DNA of 25,917 nucleotides, from contig JBAXYJ010000009.1 in assembly GCA_041670885.1 (NCBI GenBank), positions 1 to 25,917 of the forward strand, written 5' to 3'. The DNA is from JAJBWD01 sp041670885. Its GTDB lineage: Bacteria; Bacillota; Clostridia; Clostridiales; Clostridiaceae. The notes under the pieces are model-generated. The model was not told the origin of the DNA. It worked only from the letters and a program-made list of their open reading frames with translations, and searched no databases. The first letter of the stretch is position 1, and every line of letters starts with the position of its first letter. Of the stretch, positions 1 through 8,650 are shown one piece after another. The translations under genes and the position numbers were made by a program.

Positions 1-206
1 AATACTTATTCTTGTTCTATCCTGCTTTATTATGACAAGGAGATAATACTATCTATTTTTGTTTGCTGTTAAAATATAAAAAAATCATGTGCTAGTTAAA
101 CCTTAAGCTGATGACTTTTTATTCTGGTGCGAGTGGTGATACGGCATCTATAGCACAAACCCAGTAAAATCAATAGTTTAAGTGCAATCAAATAGCAGCA
201 TTTATA

Positions 207-440
207 TCAAAAAAAGTCTGAACGCAAATTGCTGTATCCTCTGATCATAATTTCGAAATAAATTTGTTCTTTGCTATTGAAATAGGCATAGACGGTTCGT
301 TTGCTAAATTCCGCTTCTTTTGCTGCTTCATCCATTGAAACATTTTCATACCCCTTAGAAAAAAATATTTGTTCGGCGGCATCAACGATGTCTTTTCGCC
401 TGATTTCTTTTTCCTGTCGTCGGCGTTCTTCGTGTCCCAT
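207..440 (-). pseudogene. TetR/AcrR-family regulator, N-terminal fragment
   Basis: The 77 residues encode a typical TetR DNA-binding domain: a basic N-terminus, helix 1 with the IVDAAEQIFFSKGYENVSM pattern, and the helix-turn-helix and Tyr-rich end (FSKRTVYAYFNSKEQIY). TetR proteins are normally about 190-200 residues, so the ligand-binding and dimerisation domain is missing. The frame ends in TGA straight after a run of seven T (minus strand). Shifting frame there gives only a few more codons, so this looks like loss of the 3' part rather than one frameshift. The ATG at 440 has an AAGGTGA ribosome site at good spacing and an operator-like palindrome about 27 bp upstream, so the start is genuine. 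Without dimerisation it is probably non-functional. Confidence 0.75.
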
Positions 441-467
441 TATATCACCTTACATTCATTATAGTGT

Positions 468-496
468 AATTAAGTAAACTTGTGGTTTGCTTAATT
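468..496. promoter_or_regulatory. Probable TetR-type operator
   Basis: The inverted repeat AATTAAGTAAAC / GTTTGCTTAATT has 12-bp arms with one mismatch and a 5-bp centre. It sits 27 bp upstream of the truncated tetR start. A TATAAT-like sequence on the minus strand (458-463) lies between it and the gene. TetR proteins commonly bind such palindromes in the promoter they share with a divergent target, but no intact divergent gene is present here. Confidence 0.55.
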
Positions 497-565
497 GTAT
501 ACCCATTTAATATATTTGTTGATAGTTTGATATACATGATCAGTTTGTTTGTCCAAATGAAGGCA

Positions 566-602
566 AGTCAAGTACCACCGGCTGAGCTGGTGGTACTTGA
601 CT
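566..602. repeat. Strong isolated hairpin, perfect 14-bp arms
   Basis: AGTCAAGTACCACC (566-579) and GGTGGTACTTGACT (589-602) are perfect inverted arms around a 9-nt loop. There is no clear T-tract on either strand and no gene ends beside it, so a simple terminator is a poor explanation. The GC-rich CCACC/GGTGG core resembles the subterminal hairpins of IS200/IS605 or REP-type elements, but no transposase is nearby. It lies near the left edge of the GC-rich block. Confidence 0.6.
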
Positions 603-641
603 CATTTTCAATCACGATAAAAAGAGAAATTTATTTTATGG

Positions 642-717
642 GACTGTACTTTCGTACATTGCGAAAAAAATCCGGCAAAATTATAATTGATTATGGTGAA
701 AAGTGTCACAAGAATAA
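642..717 (+). promoter_or_regulatory. Promoter P1 with palindromic activator-type box
   Basis: The palindrome TGTAC-TTTC-GTACA (645-658) directly abuts a TTGCGA -35 hexamer (659-664). A 17-bp spacer follows, then TATAAT (682-687). The same arrangement at identical spacing occurs at 8674-8716 before the other surface-protein gene, and similarity continues past the -10 (TATAATTGA, then GAAAAnTGTCA). The box touching the -35 is the position expected of an activator. The response regulator encoded at 7958-8638 is the obvious candidate, by inference. The leader to the ATG at 843 is about 150 nt. Confidence 0.75.
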
Positions 718-842
718 ATTATAAAAAACAATAAATCAGGTTTTGCGGTAAGCCTGTTCATGTGGCTCAATGCTTTTATTTATATTATATAATCCTGGTT
801 GCTGCTGAAACAATGAACTGATTTACTATGGAGGGAACAGAA

Positions 843-3800
843 ATGCTAAAGTGTAAAGGATTCACTAAGGGCCTTCCCATGTTGCTGGCAATAATGACGG
901 CCTTTATAATGCTTCACGGCGGGCAACTCATGGCGACAGCGGCGGAAGCTGAAAAAACCACGCTGGATATAAGCAGCGGAAGCATTGCCATCGGCAGCGG
1001 GACGGTGGATGGCTACGACGCGAATGGAAACCACATTACGTCGGCAAACCCTGAAGGGTATATCATCATCGGTGCGTCGTCAGCGCACACGGTCACAGTA
1101 TCCGGAGGCGCGCAGAGTATCACGCTCAGCGGCGTGAACATTGATGTAAGCAACATTGCTGGTTCGCCTGCCTTTTCGATAGAATCGGGCGCGACGGTCA
1201 ATCTTGTGCTCTGCGGCGACAATATACTAAAAGGAGGATTTTACTGTGCAAGCCTGCAGGTCGAGACGGGCGCAACGGTGAACATCTCGGGCTCGGCTGA
1301 CGGCAATCTTACTGCAACCGGCGATGTGGGTATCGGCAGTTATATGTATAATTCCGGAGGCACGGTGTGCATATCGGGCGGCACGGTTAATACGGCAGGC
1401 AGAGGAAACGAGGGCTGGGGGATTTACACCTGCGGTACGGTCATCGTAACCGGCGGTACGCTCCATGCAACGGGCAGCGGTGACGGCGACGGTGTACGCG
1501 TTGATATTGGTGCGTTAAGCATTTCAGGGGGTACGGTTGCGGCGGCAGGCGGCCTTGTGGGAGAGGGTATCTGCTGCGATGGCGCCACCGTGAATATCTC
1601 CGGGGGCACGGTCACGGCTGCAAGCGGCAGCAAGGCCGTCAGTGTAGGAATCGACATGAATAGCGGCTCGCTGAATATCTCCGGAGGTACGGTCACGGCG
1701 ACAGGCAATGCCAGCGGTATGGGCATAGTCGCCTCTGATTGTCCGGTAAATATCACAGACGGTATGGTCACGGCGACAGGTGGTGCATATGGTATCGAAA
1801 TATCCGGCGACCCCTTTAAAATAACCGGCGGGTCGGTTTATTCCTCGTCTGTCTGCGGCGCGATAACCGACGACAGCGGAACCGCGGAGCATTGCGTCAC
1901 GGTGAGCGGCTTTACAGCGGGCACCACGGTTGCCTGCTCGGTGAACGGCGGAAAAACCTGCTCCTGCAGGACGGATACATACGGAAAGCTATACCTCTGG
2001 ATGCCTGCGGGCGACGACAGAGCCACCGTCTATTACAATTCCCAGTATTACGGACTCAAGGTGAATATCGGTACTTCCGATACCTCGGTTACGGTCGGCG
2101 ACAGCAATAAAATGACCGTGCTTGACGTCGGTCGGGAAAGTATCGACCTTTCGGACAGCGGCGTGACGGGAAAAGATGTATTTGGAGCGAACGCTTCAGC
2201 AAACCCGTACGGTTATGTGATAACAGGCACAACCGCATCGAACGGTATTACCGTTTCAGGCACGCAAAATATCGTGCTTAAAAATGTGGATATTGAACTT
2301 CATGATTGCAATGATTATGCGATTGAGATCACTAATGGCTCAAAGCTATACATCACTTTTGATAGCAACAGTGCAAATATTATTTCAGACAAAGTAGACG
2401 ATTATGACACTGCTGTTATCGTTGGTTCAAACGCTCTGTTGTCTGTTACAGGCACGGATTCCGGTAAACCTGTATCGATCAATCAGATTGAACTGCGGGG
2501 TACGTTGAATGTCAGGGGCGGCATGATTGAAATGAATACCGTATGGACAAACGGAGGCGGAGGCAGGATAAACATATCGGGAGGAACGGTATCCGTAAGC
2601 AATTATGTATGGTACTATAACGACGGTTCGTTTGCAATCTCGGGTGGCACGGTCACGGTTGCGGGAGAAGGCATCGAAGGAAACAATTGGACCGTTACAG
2701 GTGGTTCGGTGAACGCCAACAGTATGAGCTACACGCCGTCAAATGGGAGCAGCTCCGTCTACCCAGCCACAATTACTTTGCCTTCCGGGACAAATGTGAG
2801 CGCTATTTTTGTCAGGCATGGACGGGCCGTTGTACCCTATGGTATAAACGATGTGCATACCGACGGTAGCGGCAGACTGTATATCTATCTGCCTGTTTAT
2901 TCTTCCGGCGATACAACCGTCGACGTGATTGCAGACGGTAAAATAATATATACAGGCTATCATGGAAAAGTGAGCTCGGGCACAAATACCTTGAAAATGA
3001 ATCAGAGTGCCCTCACCGTAACAGATTTGAACAGCGTTTATACCTGCGGAAAAACGATTTCCCCCGTTGTTTCGGGCGGCAGCGGGAACGGTGCCGTCAA
3101 CTGCGAATATATGGGGACAAACGGAACGAGTTATTCCGGCAGTACGCCGCCGGCAGAAGTCGGAAACTATTCCCTCACAGCCACAAGGGAAGGAACAGAC
3201 GTGTATTACAAAGCCACGGTTACGAAGTCTTTTTCGATTCAGCAGGAAGGCATCGGAGGAATCAGACACCCATCGTCATCTTCTACCAGTACGGTCAGCG
3301 CTGAAACCACGTCTCCCGGTAAATCATCATCCACTTCCTCCACCGCTACGATACCTAATCCGGATACCGGAAGTTCCTCCGTCCCATTTATCCCGATTGT
3401 GTTGATGGCAGCTTCCATGTGCGGGATTGCCGCCTTTGCAACACGCATACGGTTTAAAAAAGAGAACAGACAGTTAAAAATAGGAAAGCAAAGGAAAGGT
3501 TTAATGAAGAAATTCAGAAAAAGCGCCTTCTTGATCTTGTTGGCATTTTTAATTACCTCCACGTCTGTATTTGGGGGATGCAGCGTAAATCAAAAATTCG
3601 TAGTAAAAAAGACGATTGGCGCCCTTCTGCCCATAACTGGCTCGCTGGCTTCCCAGGGGAAGCAGTCTCTGGAGGCATTGAAAATCGCGAAAGCTGACTT
3701 GGCGGCGACCTATGGATATTCAGTCAATCTTATAACAGCAGACAGCAGCTCCAGCGATGCTGTGGCGTTGGAAAAGCTGAAAGAATTCTATAATCAAGGA

Positions 3801-5969
3801 ATCCGGATTGTCATCGGGCCGTATTCGAGCAGCCAGACGACGGCGGTTGAAAAGTTTGCGGATTCCCACGGTATGGTTATCATATCGCCCACCAGCACAA
3901 CGATGTCACTGCGTAAAAACGACAATATTCTGCGTCTTTCCCTAAATGATTCCAAATTGGCCCAAGCGCAGGTCGATTTGCTGAAAAACCGGGGTATCAG
4001 TCAGGTAGTTGTAGTATATGCCGACAGTACATATGGAAAAGACATGTACAACACATTTGGGAAGCAGTTGAAGAAAAACTATACAGACATCCAGTTGGCA
4101 GATTCCATAGCATACGACTCCAACGCTTCGGATTTCTCCGGTTCGGTAAAAAAGATACATGATTCTGTTCAGAAAACCGAGAATACAGTTCAGAAGAAAA
4201 ACATAGGGGTGTTACTGATCGGCTATGACGAAGCCGTCAATATCTTAAAGGCCTCGGCATCCGATAATTTATTAGAAAATGTCAAATGGTTCGGCACCGA
4301 CAGCCTGGCAAAGAAGAATATTGTCGTCAGCGACAAGACAGCGGCCGATTTTGCAACGAAAACGGAGTTCACCGCGCTGACCGACGACCGGCAGGCTTTT
4401 TCAATGCCGATTGACCCTTTCTCGTATCTGGATCAACATTTAATCAATAAATTGGCCAAAAATGGCTTGTCGAATCCGGATTCCAGCGTGTATCAAACGT
4501 ATGACGCATTTATGCTGGGCGGCATTACTTTGTCAAAAGCAAATGCAAACCAGCTTCAGAACATGAATTTCAAAAACTCGGTTGTAGCTATGGCCAAGAA
4601 CATGTATGGCACCAACGCGCGTCTGGCCTTTGATGAGGTGGGAGATATCATAAACGGCAGCATCGGATTTTATAAAGTGACAAAGAACGGAAATAATCCG
4701 AGATGGGTATTGACAGGAGGCTATCAGTTCCGGTTGAACACAGGATCACAGCATCCAACCAATACGTTGTTTTATCGGGAATACGATTCTGATATCAGAA
4801 CCAGTGAAATTACAGTCGGCGCGCTCATGCCATTGACAGGAAGCCTGAGCAGTATAGGAAAGTCAGCCCTCAAAACGATAAATCAGGCTCAGCAAGATAT
4901 TTCAGATACCCTGAAAAACTATTATTCTGGCAGTCCGTCCGTCAGCATTGTATCAAAAGATACGAAAAGCGACGCTGAAACGGCTTTGCAGGAGTTGAAA
5001 GAACTGAAAGCGCAGGGCATACACATTGTAATCGGCCCTTACAGCACGAATGAACTTGCTACTGTCAGGCAATATGCGAATGAAAACCATATATTGCTGA
5101 TTTCTCCTGGCTGCACCGCAACAAGCATCGGAATCCCGGACAATACGTTTCGGCTTTCTTTAAACGACAATAAACAGGCGCAGGCTATGGTCGGCTACTG
5201 CTCTAAACAGGGATTGAATAATGTTTATGTGCTCATGAACGATACCATGTATTCGAAGGATTTATATGAATCGTTCAAAAACGCTTATAGCAAAGCGGGA
5301 GGCACCGTTAATACCCCGATTGTTTATAAGCAGGGAGACAATCAGTCGTGCCTAAACGAACTGAATCAAAAGATCGGGCAGCTCGCAGATAAAACAAAAA
5401 CGGCCGTTCTATTAATATCCTATGGTGAATCGACTCAACTACTCCAAGAGGCCTCGGCATATTCCAATCTTGCTTCGGTGCAATGGATGGGAACCGATTC
5501 TACTTCTTTATCATCCGAGCTGATCAAATCAAGTAAAGCCGCCGGATTCGCAAGTAAGACGAAATTTACCGCTTCCATTATGTCAAGCCCGGTGCGTGAG
5601 AGCGGTAAAAATATTTCGGTGGTGACGGACGTAATCTATCATGATTTATCTTCTTCTTTAGGGTATAAGCTGTCGTCTTATGATACCAATAGCTATGATG
5701 CAGTATGGATCTGTGCCCTTATGTATATCAACAGAGACTGGAATTTTACGAGCTTTTCAGACTTTAAAAATGCATTGACGGCGGTAACCGACCGGATGGT
5801 ATCGATTAACGGCTCCGTTAAATTTGACAGCAACGGCGACAGAATTGTTGGAAATTTCGCATTCAACAGAGTAATCGGCAGCAATCAAAAAGGTTACACC
5901 TGGAAAACGGTGGGCAGTTATTTTACCAGTCAGACGGTTTCAAAAAGCCAATATTTCTCTATAAATTAA
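843..5969 (+). CDS. Giant surface protein: repeat adhesin with NPDTG anchor joined in frame to tandem solute-binding lipoprotein
   Basis: This reading frame of 1708 residues is unusual. ATG 843 is chosen because GGAGGG precedes it by 7 nt; an in-frame ATG at 828 lies before that site. Residues 1-34 are a signal peptide. Residues 39-420 and 424-700 are two related Gly/Ser/Thr/Val-rich modules with many ISGGTV(T) repeats, resembling beta-solenoid carbohydrate-binding proteins of the Cthe_2159 type. Residues about 724-800 look like a bacterial Ig/MBG-type domain. A Ser/Thr linker follows, then NPDTG (839-843), a hydrophobic segment and a basic tail: a complete class-B-like sortase signal. Instead of stopping, the frame enters a new lipoprotein signal peptide (Met 888, lipobox VFGGC, Cys 913) and two tandem type-I periplasmic-binding domains (about 924-1310 and 1321-1708). 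These begin with the related motifs GALLPITGSLAS and GALMPLTGSLSS. The family of the binding domains (LivJ/Peripla_BP_6) is clear; ligands are unknown. It may be two proteins. Confidence 0.85.
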   Translation: MLKCKGFTKGLPMLLAIMTAFIMLHGGQLMATAAEAEKTTLDISSGSIAIGSGTVDGYDANGNHITSANPEGYIIIGASSAHTVTVSGGAQSITLSGVNIDVSNIAGSPAFSIESGATVNLVLCGDNILKGGFYCASLQVETGATVNISGSADGNLTATGDVGIGSYMYNSGGTVCISGGTVNTAGRGNEGWGIYTCGTVIVTGGTLHATGSGDGDGVRVDIGALSISGGTVAAAGGLVGEGICCDGATVNISGGTVTAASGSKAVSVGIDMNSGSLNISGGTVTATGNASGMGIVASDCPVNITDGMVTATGGAYGIEISGDPFKITGGSVYSSSVCGAITDDSGTAEHCVTVSGFTAGTTVACSVNGGKTCSCRTDTYGKLYLWMPAGDDRATVYYNSQYYGLKVNIGTSDTSVTVGDSNKMTVLDVGRESIDLSDSGVTGKDVFGANASANPYGYVITGTTASNGITVSGTQNIVLKNVDIELHDCNDYAIEITNGSKLYITFDSNSANIISDKVDDYDTAVIVGSNALLSVTGTDSGKPVSINQIELRGTLNVRGGMIEMNTVWTNGGGGRINISGGTVSVSNYVWYYNDGSFAISGGTVTVAGEGIEGNNWTVTGGSVNANSMSYTPSNGSSSVYPATITLPSGTNVSAIFVRHGRAVVPYGINDVHTDGSGRLYIYLPVYSSGDTTVDVIADGKIIYTGYHGKVSSGTNTLKMNQSALTVTDLNSVYTCGKTISPVVSGGSGNGAVNCEYMGTNGTSYSGSTPPAEVGNYSLTATREGTDVYYKATVTKSFSIQQEGIGGIRHPSSSSTSTVSAETTSPGKSSSTSSTATIPNPDTGSSSVPFIPIVLMAASMCGIAAFATRIRFKKENRQLKIGKQRKGLMKKFRKSAFLILLAFLITSTSVFGGCSVNQKFVVKKTIGALLPITGSLASQGKQSLEALKIAKADLAATYGYSVNLITADSSSSDAVALEKLKEFYNQGIRIVIGPYSSSQTTAVEKFADSHGMVIISPTSTTMSLRKNDNILRLSLNDSKLAQAQVDLLKNRGISQVVVVYADSTYGKDMYNTFGKQLKKNYTDIQLADSIAYDSNASDFSGSVKKIHDSVQKTENTVQKKNIGVLLIGYDEAVNILKASASDNLLENVKWFGTDSLAKKNIVVSDKTAADFATKTEFTALTDDRQAFSMPIDPFSYLDQHLINKLAKNGLSNPDSSVYQTYDAFMLGGITLSKANANQLQNMNFKNSVVAMAKNMYGTNARLAFDEVGDIINGSIGFYKVTKNGNNPRWVLTGGYQFRLNTGSQHPTNTLFYREYDSDIRTSEITVGALMPLTGSLSSIGKSALKTINQAQQDISDTLKNYYSGSPSVSIVSKDTKSDAETALQELKELKAQGIHIVIGPYSTNELATVRQYANENHILLISPGCTATSIGIPDNTFRLSLNDNKQAQAMVGYCSKQGLNNVYVLMNDTMYSKDLYESFKNAYSKAGGTVNTPIVYKQGDNQSCLNELNQKIGQLADKTKTAVLLISYGESTQLLQEASAYSNLASVQWMGTDSTSLSSELIKSSKAAGFASKTKFTASIMSSPVRESGKNISVVTDVIYHDLSSSLGYKLSSYDTNSYDAVWICALMYINRDWNFTSFSDFKNALTAVTDRMVSINGSVKFDSNGDRIVGNFAFNRVIGSNQKGYTWKTVGSYFTSQTVSKSQYFSIN
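3490..3506 (+). promoter_or_regulatory. Internal ribosome site and probable second start (ATG 3504)
   Basis: AAAGGAAAGG followed by ATG at 3504 lies exactly where the lipoprotein signal peptide begins, in the same frame as the upstream surface protein. Translation from here gives an 822-residue lipoprotein with its lipid-accepting Cys at position 26. This suggests that a separate gene start has been kept although no stop codon separates the two parts. Confidence 0.55.
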
Positions 5970-6019
5970 CTGATGGAAATTGACTTTTGGCAGAACCCGG
6001 CTCCTGAATAAATCAGAAA

Positions 6020-6118
6020 ATGAAAGGTTGTCATACCCTTACGGGACGTTATATTATTACCAACACTAAGGGCAAAGGCGGTGGAATATATCAAACGAAG
6101 TTTACTACTATTTTTTGA
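6020..6118 (+). CDS. Possible 32-residue peptide, doubtful
   Basis: An ATG-to-TGA frame of 32 codons lies between the giant surface gene and the kinase. The peptide is basic with a Gly-rich middle (TNTKGKGGG). There is no convincing ribosome site, and I recognise no family. It may be the relic of a longer gene or chance. Around it (5970-6181) I see no terminator, so the surface gene and the two-component genes could be partly co-transcribed. Confidence 0.2.
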   Translation: MKGCHTLTGRYIITNTKGKGGGIYQTKFTTIF

Positions 6119-6181
6119 CCTGAACAAATGAGCTTTATGGGAATTGTTCCACAGGTTCTGGTGTTTTCCGACTTTCAGCGA

Positions 6182-6210
6182 TATAATTAAATCAGTAAGA
6201 AAATTTTACT
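6182..6210 (+). promoter_or_regulatory. Possible kinase promoter -10 region
   Basis: TATAATTAAATCAG followed by GAAAATT resembles the -10 and downstream stretch of the promoter at 8711-8736 (TATAATTGAATCAG, then GAAAATT). The TGTAC-N4-GTACA box and a good -35 are absent here. It is therefore either a degenerate relative of the two surface promoters or an independent constitutive promoter for the kinase gene. Confidence 0.3.
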
Positions 6211-6245
6211 TTGCGGAGATTATATCACTGAAAGGAAGCGGGACG

Positions 6246-7967
6246 ATGCGGTTTCAGTTTATACCCTACATATGGCTCCTTCTGATTTCGGCGTCTGCCA
6301 CGCTTTCACTTGGCGTTTACGCTCTTATTCGGCAGCGGCATTCAAAGTGTGCCGTAAGTTTTATTGTGAGCATGCTGATCGTAACCGTCTGGTCGGGCGG
6401 CAACGCGCTTGAAATGTCCGGAGCTGATTTTTCGACCAAGCTGTTCTGGGCGAACATTCAGTATTTTGCCTACTGCTATTCGCCCGTAGCCCTGCAGGCG
6501 CTGTGCATGCGTTTCACCGGGTACGACAGATGGCTGCGAAATAAAAAATTCCTGTGGCTTTTGCTGCTGCCAACCATCATTATTATTCTGGTATGGACGG
6601 ACGGACTTCACGGCCTGATGCGGTATAACATGCGGCTGGATACCAGCGGGGCTTTCCCGGTTATTACCAAAGAGTACGGCCCTGCCTTTTTCGTCCATGC
6701 GCTTTACGAACACGTCATCAATATTATAGCCTTGATTCTGTTAATTCTGGCCGTAATTCATCGGAAAACAGTTTACCGTAAACAGGCCGTCATCCTTCTT
6801 ATCGGCGCGAGCTTCATTGTATTTCCGAATCTTTTTTATATCACGGGCCTAAGCCCCGTCCACCGGTTCGACCTTACGCCAATATTCTTCGGCCCTGCCG
6901 GGGCGCTTATGGCATGGGCAATCTTCCGTTATAAGATGTTCGATCTGGTGCCACTTGCGCGCGCCACGGTGATTGAGACCATGGACGCAGGCGTAATGGT
7001 GATGGATCTGCAGGGCAGAATACTGGATATCAACCCTGCTTTTGAAAGAACTATGGGAACTTCCGCAAAAGAGGCCTCTGGCCGGGAAGCGGATAATATT
7101 TACGGTAATATCCCCGAATTTGCAAAGGCCTGTGCCGACAGAAACGCGGCGCATACCGAGTTTTCTATTAAAACAAATAATGGCATAAAAATTTACGAGG
7201 CTGTCCTCTCTCCTCTTCCCGATAGTAAGGGAGCACTGATGGGAAGGCTTGCCATGGTATATGAAATAACAGAAAAGAAGAAGGAGCTGCAGCGGTATCT
7301 GGAGCAGCAGCGCAGGCTTGCCGCTGCCAACGAGAAAGAGTGGATGACAAGAGACCTGCACGACAACCTAGGGCAAATTCTGGGGTTTATCAACCTGCAG
7401 GCGCAGGGCATCCGGAAGGAGCTTGTGACGACCGGTGTCCACACCGTCAGCGACAAACTAGACAGGCTGGTCGAGGTGACACAGACGGCACACGACGAAA
7501 TACGCGCATATATCAAAAGCGCCCGAAGCATCTCCCACTCCGACAGTGATTTTCTGGAATCGCTCAGGAACGATATTCTGCATTTTGAGCAGCGGAGCGG
7601 CATGCCAACGGAACTTTTTACAAATCTTGATCTGGTTGATATCGACCTTGCACCGCAGGTCCAGCTCCATCTGCTCAGCATCGCTAAAGAGGCCCTCAAC
7701 AACGTGCAGAAGCATTCCGGGGCGAACCATGTAAAATTATCCCTTTCCCATGAAAAAGGGATAATGCTTTTATCGATAGAAGACGATGGTAGAGGATTTA
7801 CCGTTTTAGACAAAAACGACAGGGCCGGAAAAGCATTTGGGCTGAGCATCATGAAGGAGCGGGCGATGGAAATCGGTGCGGAGCTTTCCATTGAATCCGC
7901 GCCTGGAAAAGGCTGTAAAGTTACACTAAACTTTGCCCGTATCACAGGGAGGGAAAAATGTTCATGA
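6246..7967 (+). CDS. Membrane histidine kinase, 7TM-PAS-HisKA_3, NarL-type
   Basis: ATG 6246 (573 residues) is preferred over an in-frame ATG at 6144 because AAGGAAGCGGG precedes it and the protein then begins directly with the first membrane helix. Residues about 1-225 form seven hydrophobic segments of the kind found in the 7TM histidine-kinase sensor domain. A PAS domain follows (MDAGVMVMDLQGRILDINPA). Next comes a coiled coil leading into the HisKA_3 dimerisation domain, with the phosphorylated His at 372 in RDLHDNLGQ. Last is a HATPase domain with the N box (EALNNVQKHS) and G1 box (EDDGRGF). The cognate regulator overlaps its 3' end. The sensor has almost no large external domain, so a ligand within the membrane or a partner protein is plausible. 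The neighbouring solute-binding lipoprotein is a candidate partner, by inference only. Confidence 0.9.
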   Translation: MRFQFIPYIWLLLISASATLSLGVYALIRQRHSKCAVSFIVSMLIVTVWSGGNALEMSGADFSTKLFWANIQYFAYCYSPVALQALCMRFTGYDRWLRNKKFLWLLLLPTIIIILVWTDGLHGLMRYNMRLDTSGAFPVITKEYGPAFFVHALYEHVINIIALILLILAVIHRKTVYRKQAVILLIGASFIVFPNLFYITGLSPVHRFDLTPIFFGPAGALMAWAIFRYKMFDLVPLARATVIETMDAGVMVMDLQGRILDINPAFERTMGTSAKEASGREADNIYGNIPEFAKACADRNAAHTEFSIKTNNGIKIYEAVLSPLPDSKGALMGRLAMVYEITEKKKELQRYLEQQRRLAAANEKEWMTRDLHDNLGQILGFINLQAQGIRKELVTTGVHTVSDKLDRLVEVTQTAHDEIRAYIKSARSISHSDSDFLESLRNDILHFEQRSGMPTELFTNLDLVDIDLAPQVQLHLLSIAKEALNNVQKHSGANHVKLSLSHEKGIMLLSIEDDGRGFTVLDKNDRAGKAFGLSIMKERAMEIGAELSIESAPGKGCKVTLNFARITGREKCS

Positions 7968-8638
7968 AACTTATGCTGGTGGATGATCACCCTTTGTTCA
8001 TCGAAGGTCTCAGCTATCTTTTGAAAACCTATGGCTTCGAGGTGTCGGGCATCGCCAATTCCGGTAAGGAAGCTCTTGAAAAAGCAAGGCTTCTGCAGCC
8101 CGACATCATTCTGATGGATATCAAAATGCCGAACCTGAGCGGAATTGACACGCTGAAGCTTTTAAAAGCCGAAAGCCCCGAAACTAAAATTGCCATGCTG
8201 ACGTCTTCGGAAGAGGACGAGGACTTGTTTGACGCAATCCGATACGGGGCGTCCGGCTACCTTCTTAAAAGCACCGACGCGAAAGAGCTTGTGGAATTGC
8301 TGCACGGCCTTGAAAACGGAGAAGCACTCCTTACCCGGCCGGTCGCCGCGCGGGTTCTTCAGGAGCTGAAGCGGCTGAACACGGACGGGAAAGAAAGCGG
8401 TCGTCCATCCGCTGAAAAGGATATTGAAGAGCCGCGGTTCACGCAGCGGCAGCTCGAAATACTGGAATTGGTGGCGAAAGGCGTTACCTATAAAGATGCG
8501 GGCACAGCCCTGGGGCTGACTGAGCGGACAGTCAAATACCATATGGGGAAGATTATCGAGCTACTGCATCTGGAAAACCGGTCGCAGGTGATCGCCTACG
8601 CCGTAAAAATGGGGATTGTTCAGGAACCTCATATATAA
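7958..8638 (+). CDS. NarL/FixJ-family response regulator
   Basis: The 226-residue protein has an N-terminal receiver domain with the acidic pair D9/D10, phosphoacceptor D54 (ILMDIKMP), and the conserved Thr and Lys in the MLTS and YLLKS motifs. A linker and a C-terminal LuxR-type helix-turn-helix follow, from about residue 160 (FTQRQLEILELVAKGVTYKD and TERTVKYHM). The start overlaps the kinase end by 10 nt. GGGAGGG precedes it, and an alternative ATG at 7964 would give the classical ATGA overlap. It should be phosphorylated by the adjacent kinase. Its probable targets are the two identical palindromic boxes at 645-658 and 8674-8687, which flank the kinase-regulator pair. That target assignment is inference. 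Confidence 0.93.
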   Translation: MFMKLMLVDDHPLFIEGLSYLLKTYGFEVSGIANSGKEALEKARLLQPDIILMDIKMPNLSGIDTLKLLKAESPETKIAMLTSSEEDEDLFDAIRYGASGYLLKSTDAKELVELLHGLENGEALLTRPVAARVLQELKRLNTDGKESGRPSAEKDIEEPRFTQRQLEILELVAKGVTYKDAGTALGLTERTVKYHMGKIIELLHLENRSQVIAYAVKMGIVQEPHI

Positions 8639-8650
8639 AAGGAATAAATC

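Noticed and set aside
482..724. 80-codon plus-strand frame before the first surface gene
   Set aside because: Starts at a GTG inside the TetR operator, runs through the 14-bp hairpin and the P1 promoter, and has no ribosome site; composition is not protein-like.
1350..2720. Tandem ISGGTV-coding repeats considered as a CRISPR-like or satellite array
   Set aside because: Repeat units vary in length and sequence at the DNA level and keep reading frame; they are protein repeats.
846..3562. Many overlapping frames on both strands within the first surface gene
   Set aside because: They mirror the Gly/Thr-rich repeats of the main frame, lack ribosome sites and have unnatural compositions; shadows of the real gene.
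6342..8542. Long minus-strand frames opposite the kinase and regulator genes
   Set aside because: The plus-strand proteins are unmistakable family members; the opposite frames have no motifs or start signals.
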